A stretch of 42,253 nt of DNA from Acidobacteriota bacterium (GTDB taxonomy: Bacteria > Acidobacteriota > Thermoanaerobaculia > Multivoradales > Multivoraceae): assembly GCA_021296535.1 (NCBI GenBank), contig JAGWAG010000009.1, positions 1 through 42,253 of the forward strand, written 5' to 3'. The notes beneath the pieces are model-generated. The model was not told the origin of the DNA. It saw only the letters and a program-made list of their open reading frames with translations, and made no database searches. Positions within the stretch are counted from its first letter, which is position 1. Every line of letters starts with the position of its first letter. Both the position numbers and the translations under genes were made by a program. This document shows, one piece after another, positions 19,309 to 28,563 of the stretch.

Positions 19309-20694
19309 TCACCCGGCCGGCTGAACCTCGATCGTTCCCAGGTCCTCGAGTTGCGGTGCGAGTGCGGAGGCCGGACCAACCGCGGTCACGACCAGCCGGT
19401 CCGGGAAGAGATGGCGCCGGCAGACGTCGTGGACCTCTTGTCGGGTCGTGGCGCGGATCCGGTCGGGCCAGAGTTCGTACTCGTCATGTTCCAGGTCGAA
19501 GGTAGCGAGCGCCTGCAGCCGGGAAGCGAGATTCTGGATCGTCTGCAAGGTGTAGGGGAACACGCCGACCAGGTAGTTGCGGGCGTCGTCGAGTTCCGCC
19601 TGGCTCGGCGGTTCACTTCGGAGACGCTCCAGTTCGCCGACGATCTCCCGACAGGCTGCGCCGGTTACCTCGTTGGCCACCGCCGTTCCTATGACGAACG
19701 GTCCCGGGCCCCGGCGGGAACTGAAACTGCTGGAGACGCCGTAGGTGTAGCCGTGCCGCTCTCTCAGGCTGAGATTCAGACGGCTGATGAACTTGCCCCC
19801 GAGGATGGAGTTGGCAACCTGGATCGGGATGCGGTCGGGATGGCGGCGCGGTATCCCGACGTGGCCGACGCGCAACTGCGTCTGCGCGGCGTCGGGGCGG
19901 TCCACGATCACGACGCGGCGGCCCTCTGTCGTCGGGCTGGGCGGTGCGAGACCGGCCGGCTCGTCGTCGAAGCGCTTGCCGTGGGATCGAAGCTGGCATT
20001 CGATCTTCTCCTCGATCGCCTCGCGTACCCGCCCCGACCCCAGGTCGCCGACCGCGATCAGGTGGCAGGATCGCGCGGCGACCGCTCCCTCATGGAACGC
20101 CACGATTTCGCTTCGGGTGATGGCCCGGGTCGTTTCGTGATCGCCGATCGCCGCCTTGCCGTAGGGCGTCGGGTCGTAGACGGCGTGCGCGAAGGCTGCC
20201 CGGGCCAGACTCGAAGGGTCGCTGCGCCGCCGGTCGAGTTCGGCGAGCCGGCGCCGGCGGGCGCGTTCGATCTCCTCCGCGCTGAAGGTCGGTTGCAGGG
20301 CGGCCTCGGCGACCAGCTCCAGACCGGTGGCGACATCCTCCGAGCGGATCGTCGTGCCGATTCCCGCCATCTCCCACGAGCAGGAAGACGAGACGCCGGT
20401 CCCCAGGTCCTCGGCCGCGGCAGCGAACTCGAGCGCCGTGCGCCGGCTCGTGCCCTTGCTGCGAAGTCCTGCCGTGAACGAGGCGAGCCCTGCCAGGTGG
20501 GGAGGATCGAGTTCGCTGCCGCCGGGCAGGAGCAGCGTGGTGGTGACGAGATCGCGTCCGGGGACGTCGATCGTCCATAGCCGGACGCCGGACCCGAGCC
20601 GCTCCTGTTCGAACGGGGGGAAGGCGCAGGGCCGGCTGCGTGCCGGGGCGGGAGGCCGGCTGCGGTCGAGCGTCGCGGTGGTCGCGGTATTCAC
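19309..20694 (-). CDS. M16 family metallopeptidase-like protein lacking the zinc motif (non-catalytic partner)
   Basis: M16 fold features (LPGGSELDPPHLAGLASFTAGLRSKGTSRRTALEFAAAAEDLG...; RLNLSLRERHGYTYGVSSSFSSRRGPGPFVIGTAV) but no HxxEH. GTG start at 20694 overlaps the upstream stop (GTGA). Confidence 0.88.
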   Translation of the reverse strand: MNTATTATLDRSRPPAPARSRPCAFPPFEQERLGSGVRLWTIDVPGRDLVTTTLLLPGGSELDPPHLAGLASFTAGLRSKGTSRRTALEFAAAAEDLGTGVSSSCSWEMAGIGTTIRSEDVATGLELVAEAALQPTFSAEEIERARRRRLAELDRRRSDPSSLARAAFAHAVYDPTPYGKAAIGDHETTRAITRSEIVAFHEGAVAARSCHLIAVGDLGSGRVREAIEEKIECQLRSHGKRFDDEPAGLAPPSPTTEGRRVVIVDRPDAAQTQLRVGHVGIPRRHPDRIPIQVANSILGGKFISRLNLSLRERHGYTYGVSSSFSSRRGPGPFVIGTAVANEVTGAACREIVGELERLRSEPPSQAELDDARNYLVGVFPYTLQTIQNLASRLQALATFDLEHDEYELWPDRIRATTRQEVHDVCRRHLFPDRLVVTAVGPASALAPQLEDLGTIEVQPAG

Positions 20695-21983
20695 GCCTTG
20701 GGCACCACGACGACGGCTGCGCGACGCTCCTGGCCGAGAGTGCGCTCGGCCAGGTCGCGAATCTGCTCTGCATCGACGCGGAGCAACCGATCCGGTTCGG
20801 TCCAGGCGAGGGCGGGATCGCCGAGGTAGGTCGCCGCCGCGGACAGCCGGTCGGCGCACAGGGCGAGATCCTGTTCACTGTCGCGATAGTCGAGCAGCAG
20901 GATCCGCCGCGCCCGCTCGAGTTCGGACTCGGTCGGACCCTTCACCCGAATCGCTTCGACGTGCTCGAGGACAGCCTGCTCGACGGCCTCGGCGTTGCCC
21001 AGAGGATCAGGTTCGCGGCTCTGGCAGGTGGCGACGACGGCGAACATGGCGGAAATCTCCGTCGGCAGGATCATCGCGGACACGGACTGCGCGATCTGGC
21101 GCTCGTAGACCATGTCGCGGTGGAGCCGGCTCATCATCCCGGACGAGAGGATCGTCGCCAGCATCGCACCGGCATGCCAGTCGTCGCTGCCGTAGCCGTC
21201 CAGACACCAGGCGGAGTAGGAGCGGGGCAGCTCGATCGTGTCCTCGAGGATCTCCCGCGTCGTCCCTTGAGGGCCGATTTTGGCCACCGGGTCGATGTCC
21301 GGCGCCTGGGGCAGCGGTCCGGCCGGGATGTCTTCGAAGTAGCGCCGAGCCTGATCGAGGGCGCCGGCGCTGTCGATGTCGCCGGCCAGGGTCAGGACCG
21401 CGTTGTTCGGCCGGTACCAGGTGCGGAAGAAGTCCCGGACCCCGTCGAGGGTCGCTGCCTCGAGGTCCTCCATGTAGCCGATCACCGGCCAGGCATACGG
21501 ATGGTTGCTGCCGTCGCTCTGGCGGTAGAGGAGTTCGCTGAGCCGTTCGATGGCAAGCCCGTAGGGCTGGTTGTCGACGCGCTGCAGCCGCTCGTTCATC
21601 ACCACGGAGAGCTGGTTCTCGAACTTCTCCTGAGTCAGGGCCTCGAGCAGGAAACCGAGACGGTCGGATTCCAGCCACAGGCCGAGCTCGAGATGGTTGG
21701 AGGGCAGCGTCTCGTAGTAGTTCGTGCGGTCGTACCAGGTCGAGCCGTTGGCGACGCCGCCGACGCTCTGGATGTGCTCGAAGTGTCCGTTCTCGGAGAC
21801 GTGCGCTGAGCCCTGGAACAGCATGTGTTCGAACAGGTGGGCCAGTCCGGTGCTGCCGGTGACCTCGTTCTTCGAGCCGACGTGGTACCAGATGTTCACG
21901 GCGGCCAGCGGCAGGCGCCGGTCTTCGTGAAGCACGACGCGCAGGCCGTTGGCGAGTTCGTGCTGCTCCAGGTGCCGGGTCAT
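20691..21983 (-). CDS. M16 family zinc metallopeptidase (catalytic)
   Basis: LANGLRVVLHEDRRLPLAAVNIWYHVGSKNEVTGSTGLAHLFEHMLFQGSAHV contains HxxEH. Confidence 0.93.
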   Translation of the reverse strand: MTRHLEQHELANGLRVVLHEDRRLPLAAVNIWYHVGSKNEVTGSTGLAHLFEHMLFQGSAHVSENGHFEHIQSVGGVANGSTWYDRTNYYETLPSNHLELGLWLESDRLGFLLEALTQEKFENQLSVVMNERLQRVDNQPYGLAIERLSELLYRQSDGSNHPYAWPVIGYMEDLEAATLDGVRDFFRTWYRPNNAVLTLAGDIDSAGALDQARRYFEDIPAGPLPQAPDIDPVAKIGPQGTTREILEDTIELPRSYSAWCLDGYGSDDWHAGAMLATILSSGMMSRLHRDMVYERQIAQSVSAMILPTEISAMFAVVATCQSREPDPLGNAEAVEQAVLEHVEAIRVKGPTESELERARRILLLDYRDSEQDLALCADRLSAAATYLGDPALAWTEPDRLLRVDAEQIRDLAERTLGQERRAAVVVVPKA

Positions 21984-22101
21984 GTGCGAGGCGTTCCGAG
22001 GTCGGTTCTTTGGCGCGTGCGCCAGGGCAAGCGCGAGGGTTGGTCGCGTAGTGTATGCGCCGCTTGTCTTACGCTCGGTTTCCGTCTAGCATCGCTCGTC
22101 G

Positions 22102-22725
22102 ATGGATGACTTCCTGACCGAGCGGCAGAAGCAGATTCTCGACTTCGTGTGCGAGTTCGTTTCTGCGCGGGGCGTAGCTCCCACGCACCTGGAGATCCGG
22201 CGCCGGTTCGGCTACCGCTCCTACGGCACTGTCCACAAGCACCTCAAGCTGCTGCGGCAGAAGGGCTACCTTCGGGGCGGCTGGAACCAGAAGCGCGGCC
22301 TCGAACTGACCGAGAAGACGCTCCGTTCCCGTCGTTCGGCGCCTTTCGCCGTTCCCTTCCACGGCCGGATCGCGGCCGGACAGCCGATCGAGGCGGTGGC
22401 CGGCGTAGACGACCTGTCCGTCCCCGAGCACCTGCTCACCGGGGGTGCTGCCGGCCGGCACTATGTGCTCCAGGTGGAAGGCGACTCGATGGTCGACGAC
22501 GGCATCTGTGACGGCGACCTGGTGGTCATCGCCAGGCGGGAAGAGGCCCACGCCGGTGAGTTGATCGTCGCCCTCGTCAATGACGAGGCGACCCTCAAGC
22601 GGTACTACCCCGAAGGTGCGACGGTTCGGCTGCAGCCGGCGAACGGGGAGATGGAGCCCATCTACGTGCCCGCTGATCAACTGAGCGTTCAGGGCGTGGT
22701 CGTCGGGCTGATGCGCCGCTATTGA
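22102..22725 (+). CDS. lexA: LexA-family repressor / S24 autoprotease
   Basis: LTERQKQILDFVCEFVSARGVAPTHLEIRRRFGYRSYGTVHKHLKLLRQKGYL; cleavage region GRIAAGQPIEA; catalytic Ser in QVEGDSMVDDGICDGD and Lys in NDEATLKRYY. Confidence 0.92.
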   Translation: MDDFLTERQKQILDFVCEFVSARGVAPTHLEIRRRFGYRSYGTVHKHLKLLRQKGYLRGGWNQKRGLELTEKTLRSRRSAPFAVPFHGRIAAGQPIEAVAGVDDLSVPEHLLTGGAAGRHYVLQVEGDSMVDDGICDGDLVVIARREEAHAGELIVALVNDEATLKRYYPEGATVRLQPANGEMEPIYVPADQLSVQGVVVGLMRRY

Positions 22726-24512
22726 GGGCCGTGCGGGCGATTGCCCGCCGGCGTCAACTGGCGGCTGGCGCTGCCCTGGGTCACGCCGTAGTACGACAGG
22801 ATGCCGTCGACGATGGCCTCGGCGACGCGCTGCCGGTAGGCGCGGGTTTTCATCAGTCGGCGATCCTGCTCGTTGCCCAGGTTGCCGACCTCGAGCAGGA
22901 TCTTGGCGGGTACGCGGTTGAAGCGGAGCTGCGCCGGCACGTAGACCCGGCGCCCCTGGAAGATCCGGTCCCGGATCGGACGGTTGTGATGGATCGCCAG
23001 GTCCGCGTCCCTGAAGCTGGCCAGCATGTGTTCGGCCAGATCGCGCGACAGCCCCTTGCTCGTGGTCCGTTCGTTGCGCGTGAAGGAAACCCGCGGCGCC
23101 GCTCTGACTTCGCGGCGGGAGGTGTAGGGAGCTCCACTCTTGCCGTAGTTGTTCGTGATGCCGACCAGTCCCGGAATGTAGACCATTGCGCCTCGAAGCG
23201 TTGGGTGCAGAGAGTCCGCGTGAATCGAGATGAAGATCACCTGGCCGGGGTCGATTCCCGCCTTTCGACGTTGGTCGTAGACCCAGTTCGCCAGGTACCA
23301 GCGGAAGTTCGTTGCCACCCTGGCGTCGTCGATCCGGTAGGGCGGATTCGTCAGCACGGCGTGGCCCCGGGACTTCGGCAGCACGTCGGCGTCGGCGATC
23401 CGGAACGTCGGGCCCTCGCGGGTCGTGGGCACGACGGTGGCCGCGGTACGGCTTTCGAGCACCTTCTTGGTCCGCAGCATGATGTCGTAGACGTAGTTGC
23501 TCTCCCACAGGCCGCCTACCGGAGCACCGATGTCCCGGCCACCGTGGCCGGCGTCGAGCACCACGGTCACGCCGTCGAGGTCCAGCGCCAGCACCTCGTT
23601 CTCGATTTGCTCTCCGGCGGCGCGTTGCGCCTCCCACTCCACGCGGCGCGGATGGTCCGGCGGCAAGTAGCGCGCCGAGAGCAGGTCGATGGGGATTCTG
23701 ACCTCGTAGCCGACCGGCAAGTCCCTGACGTCGCCGATCCTGTTGCGCTGCTTGATCTCCCGCACCAGTTCGTTCACGTCGCTGGCGAAAAGACGGCCGG
23801 TGAATCGCATGACGACGCTCGAGTAGAGGGCCTCGCCCGCCTTCAGCCGGTAGCTCGCGTACTTGCCTTTCTCGTCCGATCCGTAGCCGGCGAAGGGTGT
23901 CGCTTCGGACCTGGCGGGGACGGTCGCCGTTCGGGGCGCCGGCGCGGGCAGCATGCCGGCAAAGGGTTCGGTGAGGAGGCGGCGAGGGACGAGGATGGTC
24001 TGGCCGGGACGGATCACGTTGCTGGTCAGGCTGTTCGCCTGCCGCAGCACCCGGTGGTTCTCGCCGGAGCCCGTGAACCACTCGGCGATGCTCCACAGGC
24101 TCTCCGCATCGCGGCCGCGCCGGGAAGACGACACCTTGTGCTTCCAGCCGTCGGCTACCGCCTGGTCCTTCGGCAGCAGGGCACGAATCGTCACCTGCTG
24201 GCTTGCCTTCGGCAGCAGATCGAAGGGAATCCTGTAGCGGACACCGCGCTTCAGGCGCCGTACGCCGCCGTTGGCGCGGCTAAGCGCCGAGGAGTGCCTC
24301 GCGTTGCCGCAGAGTCGCTGCGCGAAGGCGAGCAGGCCTTCGTTGGCGCGCGGCTTCGCCTCGATGTGAATCCTGCCGTTTCCAGTCATCACGGCGACCG
24401 GCGTCGGCGAACCGATCTCGGGTACCGCGACCCGCTTCGTCGCCCCTGCCCCCGCCGCTGGCAGGACAAGAGCGAGAGCCGCGGCGCAGACGATCGTCGT
24501 GCGGACCTTCAT
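22719..24512 (-). CDS. N-acetylmuramoyl-L-alanine amidase (amidase_3) with LysM-like region and signal peptide
   Basis: MKVRTTIVCAAALALVLPAAGAGA signal-like N-terminus; SLWSIAEWFTGSGENHRVLRQANSLTSNVIRPGQTILVPRRL (LysM-like); VVLDAGHGGRDIGAPVGGLWESNYVYDI...ISIHADSLHPTLRGAMVYI. Confidence 0.9.
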   Translation of the reverse strand: MKVRTTIVCAAALALVLPAAGAGATKRVAVPEIGSPTPVAVMTGNGRIHIEAKPRANEGLLAFAQRLCGNARHSSALSRANGGVRRLKRGVRYRIPFDLLPKASQQVTIRALLPKDQAVADGWKHKVSSSRRGRDAESLWSIAEWFTGSGENHRVLRQANSLTSNVIRPGQTILVPRRLLTEPFAGMLPAPAPRTATVPARSEATPFAGYGSDEKGKYASYRLKAGEALYSSVVMRFTGRLFASDVNELVREIKQRNRIGDVRDLPVGYEVRIPIDLLSARYLPPDHPRRVEWEAQRAAGEQIENEVLALDLDGVTVVLDAGHGGRDIGAPVGGLWESNYVYDIMLRTKKVLESRTAATVVPTTREGPTFRIADADVLPKSRGHAVLTNPPYRIDDARVATNFRWYLANWVYDQRRKAGIDPGQVIFISIHADSLHPTLRGAMVYIPGLVGITNNYGKSGAPYTSRREVRAAPRVSFTRNERTTSKGLSRDLAEHMLASFRDADLAIHHNRPIRDRIFQGRRVYVPAQLRFNRVPAKILLEVGNLGNEQDRRLMKTRAYRQRVAEAIVDGILSYYGVTQGSASRQLTPAGNRPHGPQ

Positions 24513-25969
24513 GGAATCGCCTCCGGGTTGCACTCGAAACCGATGGTCAGTTCGACCGCTCTCGCTGCCCGCAGAGCCATCGCGTCGGCGAAGGGCGGGG
24601 CGAGGATCTGAAGACCCAGGGGAAGGCCTCGCCTGTCAAGACCGCACGGTACCGAGACTCCGGGAATCCCGACCAGGCTGGGCGGCGTGGTGAAGACATC
24701 GGACAGATACATGGCCAGTGGGTCGTCCACCCGTTCTCCGCGGGCGAAGGCGCCCGAGGGACAGGTTGGAGTCACCAGGAGGTCGACGGCTTCGAAGGCC
24801 TCCGCGAACTGCTGCCGCATCGCCCCGGCGATGCGGGCGGCGCGGCCGTAGTAGGCGTCGTAGTAGCCGGAGGAGAGCGCGAACGTACCCAGAATGATCC
24901 GGCGCTTGACCTCGCTGCCGAAGCCCTCGCTCCGGCTGTCGGTGTACATCCTCTGGAGGGAACGGGCGCTGGCGGCCCGGTGTCCATACCGACTGCCGTC
25001 GAAGCGGGCCAGGTTCGCGCTGGCCTCGCTGTTGGCGAGTACGTAGTAGGTGGCCACCGCCGCGTCGATCAAGGGAATGCTCACCTCGGCCAGCCGGGCG
25101 CCGGCTGTCTCGAGTGCGTCGAGCGCCTGCTGATAGCCCTCCGCTGCGTCCTCGTCCAGTGCCGAGGTCCGGACTTCCCGGATCGTGCCTACCGTCAGGC
25201 CTTCGATGCCGTCTTCGATCGATTCGAGATAGTCCTCGACCGGCAGTTCGCTGCACGTGGAATCGCGGGGGTCGGGGCCGGCGATGGCGCCGAGCGCCAG
25301 CGCGGCGTCCCGCACGTTTCGGGCGAGGGGTCCGATCTGGTCGAGAGACGAGGCGAAGGCCACGAGGCCGTAGCGGGAAACGCGGCCGTAGGTTGGCTTG
25401 ACGCCGACGACACCGCAGAAAGCGGCTGGTTGCCGGATCGAGCCTCCGGTATCGGAGCCCAGGGCAAGAGGCACCTCGGTCGCCGCGACCGCGGCCGCGG
25501 AACCTCCGCTCGAACCACCGGGCGCCATGTCCAAATCCCAGGGATTGCGGGTGTCGGCTAGGCCTGAGTTCTCGCACGAAGAACCCATCGCGAACTCGTC
25601 CATGTTCACGCGGCCGACCGGCACGGCGTCGGCAGCCAGCAGACGCTCCACGGCTCCGGCGGTGTAGGGCGCGCGATAGCTGGAGAGGATTCGGGAGCCG
25701 CAGTTCAACTCGTGTCCGGCCAGCGACAGGTTGTCCTTGAGCGCCGTGGGCACACCGGCCAGAGGGCCGAGGGATTCCCCGGAATCGCGGCGACGGTCGA
25801 TGTCGGTCGCCCGCTCGACCGCCTGGTCCCGCCAGACTTCGAGGAAGGCTCCCACCGAAGAGTCGACCTGGTCGATGCGCGCGAATGCCTGCTCGACCGT
25901 TTCGACGGCGGTGCGCTCACCCGATCGGACGGCGCCTGCCAGCGCTTCAGCGGTCATCGTCGGCCTCAC
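24509..25969 (-). CDS. gatA: Asp-tRNA(Asn)/Glu-tRNA(Gln) amidotransferase subunit A
   Basis: Amidase signature GGSSGGSAAAVAATEVPLALGSDTGGSIRQPAAFCGVVGVKPTYGRVSRYGLVAFASSLDQIGP. Confidence 0.96.
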   Translation of the reverse strand: MRPTMTAEALAGAVRSGERTAVETVEQAFARIDQVDSSVGAFLEVWRDQAVERATDIDRRRDSGESLGPLAGVPTALKDNLSLAGHELNCGSRILSSYRAPYTAGAVERLLAADAVPVGRVNMDEFAMGSSCENSGLADTRNPWDLDMAPGGSSGGSAAAVAATEVPLALGSDTGGSIRQPAAFCGVVGVKPTYGRVSRYGLVAFASSLDQIGPLARNVRDAALALGAIAGPDPRDSTCSELPVEDYLESIEDGIEGLTVGTIREVRTSALDEDAAEGYQQALDALETAGARLAEVSIPLIDAAVATYYVLANSEASANLARFDGSRYGHRAASARSLQRMYTDSRSEGFGSEVKRRIILGTFALSSGYYDAYYGRAARIAGAMRQQFAEAFEAVDLLVTPTCPSGAFARGERVDDPLAMYLSDVFTTPPSLVGIPGVSVPCGLDRRGLPLGLQILAPPFADAMALRAARAVELTIGFECNPEAIP

Positions 25970-26271
25970 TCGGCGCCGCCGGGTGTTGCCTTGACCTGTG
26001 GCACGAGAAGGAAACGGTCGAGGGAGGCGGGTGCGTTGTCCAGAAAGTCGTCGAGAAGCGGGCGGCCTTCCGCCGGCACATCGTTGGCGTCGCCGGCCCC
26101 CTCCGGTTCGCTGTCGTCCAACGGAGCGGCCTCCGCGCTGAACGCACTGAGCTGGTCGATGTAGTCGACGATCTCGGAAAGCTGGGACGCGAACCTCGCT
26201 TCCTCAGCGGCCGAGAGCCGCAGTCTCGCCAGTTCAGCTATCCGCCGAACCTCCTCGACATCTAGAGACAC
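25966..26271 (-). CDS. gatC: Asp-tRNA(Asn)/Glu-tRNA(Gln) amidotransferase subunit C
   Basis: MSLDVEEVRRIAELARLRLSAAEEARFASQLSEIVDYIDQL; ATGA overlap with gatA. Confidence 0.93.
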   Translation of the reverse strand: MSLDVEEVRRIAELARLRLSAAEEARFASQLSEIVDYIDQLSAFSAEAAPLDDSEPEGAGDANDVPAEGRPLLDDFLDNAPASLDRFLLVPQVKATPGGAE

Positions 26272-26333
26272 TTCGCCATAAGTCTAGCATTCCGTGCGTT
26301 TAGGTAGCCGAGATGTGGCGGAGGGAAGCGTCT

Positions 26334-28406
26334 CTACTCCGGCGCCGGACTGGCGCTTGCCAGGGTCTCGATCGCCTGCAGCGTGAACGTCTCTCCGTTC
26401 ATCTCGACCTCGGCACCCGGCTCGGATCCCAGCAGCTTGAGGGCGAGATCGGATTCGTACGAGATGATTCCGCGCTCGGGGGCGCTCTCCCAGGGGCCGA
26501 GGATGGCCAGAGTGCGCTGCTCGCCGCTTTCGGACTCCAGGATCGCCTGGTTGCCGATTCGGAGCTTGTCGCAGGCGGCGGCGGCGAGGTCGATTGGCGT
26601 GGAACGCTGGAGGTCCTGTTGCAGTTCGGTGGCCAGGGAAGTCAGGTACTCGTGGCGCTGGCGCGCGGACTTGTACTCGAAGTTCTCTCGGAGGTCGCCC
26701 AGGGCACGCGCTTCCTCGATCGCCTTGCGATTGGCGGGCAACTCCTGCTCGACCAGCTCGCGCAACCTTTCCCGCTTAGCGGCGATCGAAGCCGGCAGGG
26801 CGTAGAGATCGTCGTCGTCGTCCTGGTCAGCCAGCAGGTCGGGGAACTTCAGGTGCAGCGCCGTGAGCAGAGGCTCCCGCCGGTAGTCCTCGAGCGCCGC
26901 GTGGCGTATCGAGACCTCGGCTTGCCGAGCCTCCTCCAGGGTCAGTTCGGGCAGCAGCTTGGGCACGGTACCGCCGGAGTCGAAGAGTGCCTTGAGGCGG
27001 AGTCGAAACGGAGCGAAGGCTTCGTTCCTCAGGGCTTGAATCAACAGATTGAGGAGACGGTTCTGCCGGCCGTCGCGCAGTGCCGGGTCGGTCGCGGCCC
27101 CCTCCGCCAGCCAGGTGAAGGCGGCCGGCGTGCGGTGCGGCTGGACCTGAGCGCGCGCCGCGCAGCGGCGCAGCAACTCCTCGTCGATCAACTCGGCGAT
27201 CGTGCCGATCGCCTTCGTGTCGGTCTCCAGGAGGAAGCGTTTCTCAAGCACGTCGCGCCAGTCACTGCGACAGTCGGGCAGGACACGGTAGGCCTGTTCA
27301 CGTGGTCCTCGCGGGTCGATCGACGCGAAGAAGTCCAGCGGATCCTTCAGGCTGGCCAGGAGTTCCTCCGCCGGCCATGTCGGCTCGGCGCCGAAGCGCT
27401 CCAGAGCACAGCGAATCTCGAATGCGAGCGCGGGCTGGCCACGTGCCAGACCCTGGCCCAGGTCGTCCAGGAACGCCGCCATCCGATCCCTCAGTTCCTG
27501 CGACTGGTTCGCCGCGCGTCGCAGCAGGCCGATCCTGGCGCGAGGGGCCGCCTGCTCGAACTCCTGCCAGAGGGAGCTCTCGGCGTCCGTTGCTTCGACC
27601 CAGCGGTAGGTCTGCCGGGAGCCGCCGGATGACAGGACCTGGGCCTGCTTCCGGGCGCTGGTCCACCAGCTCGACCAGCGGCGCGCGGGAATGATGCCGA
27701 CGACGATGGCCCGCACTTCGGCGCCCGTCAGTGGGCGGTCGTAGCTCTTGAGCGTCCGTTCGAGCAGCTCGGGCGGCTTCATCGCCGCCAGTTCCTCCGG
27801 CTCTTCGAGTTTGCGCCGCAGGACATGCTCCGGGGGTAGCAGGGTGAGCATCTTGCCGGCGGCGCGGAAGCCGACCGCGACTCCGTTCGCCTTCTCGAGG
27901 TCGACCTTGAAGGTCTGTAGCGGCATGTTCACCTCGGCGATGCGACCGACTCCCCTACCTGTCATTTCGACGATGTCGCCGCGCTGGAAGGCCAGCAGGT
28001 TGCGGAGCCGGTCCACCTTGTCCCAGAGCTTGACGGTCTCCTGCCGGCCCCGGTCCAGGCCGAGCTCGTGCAGTAGCTCGCTTAAGTCGGACTCGCGGTC
28101 CCGGTAGAGCTCGTGCAGCGTGTCGAGAACGGTTTCGTAGACCTGGCCGCTACGCAGATACCGGCTGCCTGCGCCGCGGATCAGATCGAGACGTTCCGCC
28201 CACTGGCCACGATCCTGGAGTTGGTCGTCGAGCAGTTCGAGCAGGGTCCCGACCCGTTCCCCTTCGTCGAGTCGAACCAGTCCGTTCGTGATGGCGAGGA
28301 ATGTCTCGACCGCGATCTCCCCGTCGACCGCGGCCAGCCACTCTGCCTCGACCGCGTCGATGTCACCGCTGGCCAGACTGTGTTGGATGCTTGGCGGTAT
28401 CCTCAT
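26334..28406 (-). CDS. Large protein with C-terminal GreA/GreB transcript-cleavage-factor domains
   Basis: C-terminal Gre coiled coil EARALGDLRENFEYKSARQRHEYL and Gre C-domain ILGPWESAPERGIISYESDLALKLLGSEPGAEVEMNGETFTLQAIE, after about 500 aa of unrelated alpha-rich sequence. Confidence 0.85.
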   Translation of the reverse strand: MRIPPSIQHSLASGDIDAVEAEWLAAVDGEIAVETFLAITNGLVRLDEGERVGTLLELLDDQLQDRGQWAERLDLIRGAGSRYLRSGQVYETVLDTLHELYRDRESDLSELLHELGLDRGRQETVKLWDKVDRLRNLLAFQRGDIVEMTGRGVGRIAEVNMPLQTFKVDLEKANGVAVGFRAAGKMLTLLPPEHVLRRKLEEPEELAAMKPPELLERTLKSYDRPLTGAEVRAIVVGIIPARRWSSWWTSARKQAQVLSSGGSRQTYRWVEATDAESSLWQEFEQAAPRARIGLLRRAANQSQELRDRMAAFLDDLGQGLARGQPALAFEIRCALERFGAEPTWPAEELLASLKDPLDFFASIDPRGPREQAYRVLPDCRSDWRDVLEKRFLLETDTKAIGTIAELIDEELLRRCAARAQVQPHRTPAAFTWLAEGAATDPALRDGRQNRLLNLLIQALRNEAFAPFRLRLKALFDSGGTVPKLLPELTLEEARQAEVSIRHAALEDYRREPLLTALHLKFPDLLADQDDDDDLYALPASIAAKRERLRELVEQELPANRKAIEEARALGDLRENFEYKSARQRHEYLTSLATELQQDLQRSTPIDLAAAACDKLRIGNQAILESESGEQRTLAILGPWESAPERGIISYESDLALKLLGSEPGAEVEMNGETFTLQAIETLASASPAPE

Positions 28407-28563
28407 GCGGTACGGGCGCGCCCGGTCGCGGTCCCAGCGGCCAAGGGGGCGCGTGTGCGGGCCAGTGATCGTATCAGCCGAGAGTCAGGCTGTGGCGGCC
28501 CTGGAGCGGGGAGGGACTAGAATAGGTCAGCCAGTCGTGGGCGCGAACCACACCGATGGGGAT

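Noticed and set aside
17420-19324. 634-aa plus-strand ORF antisense to the EF-G-like gene
   Set aside because: Compositional shadow (repeated D/R/V/A/L runs) of a confidently coding minus-strand gene.
22722-24611. 629-aa plus-strand ORF antisense to the amidase
   Set aside because: Opposite strand has signal peptide, LysM-like and amidase_3 motifs; this ORF has none.
26313-27632. 439-aa plus-strand ORF antisense to the Gre-domain gene
   Set aside because: Gln/Leu/Arg-rich shadow translation; opposite strand has clear Gre motifs.
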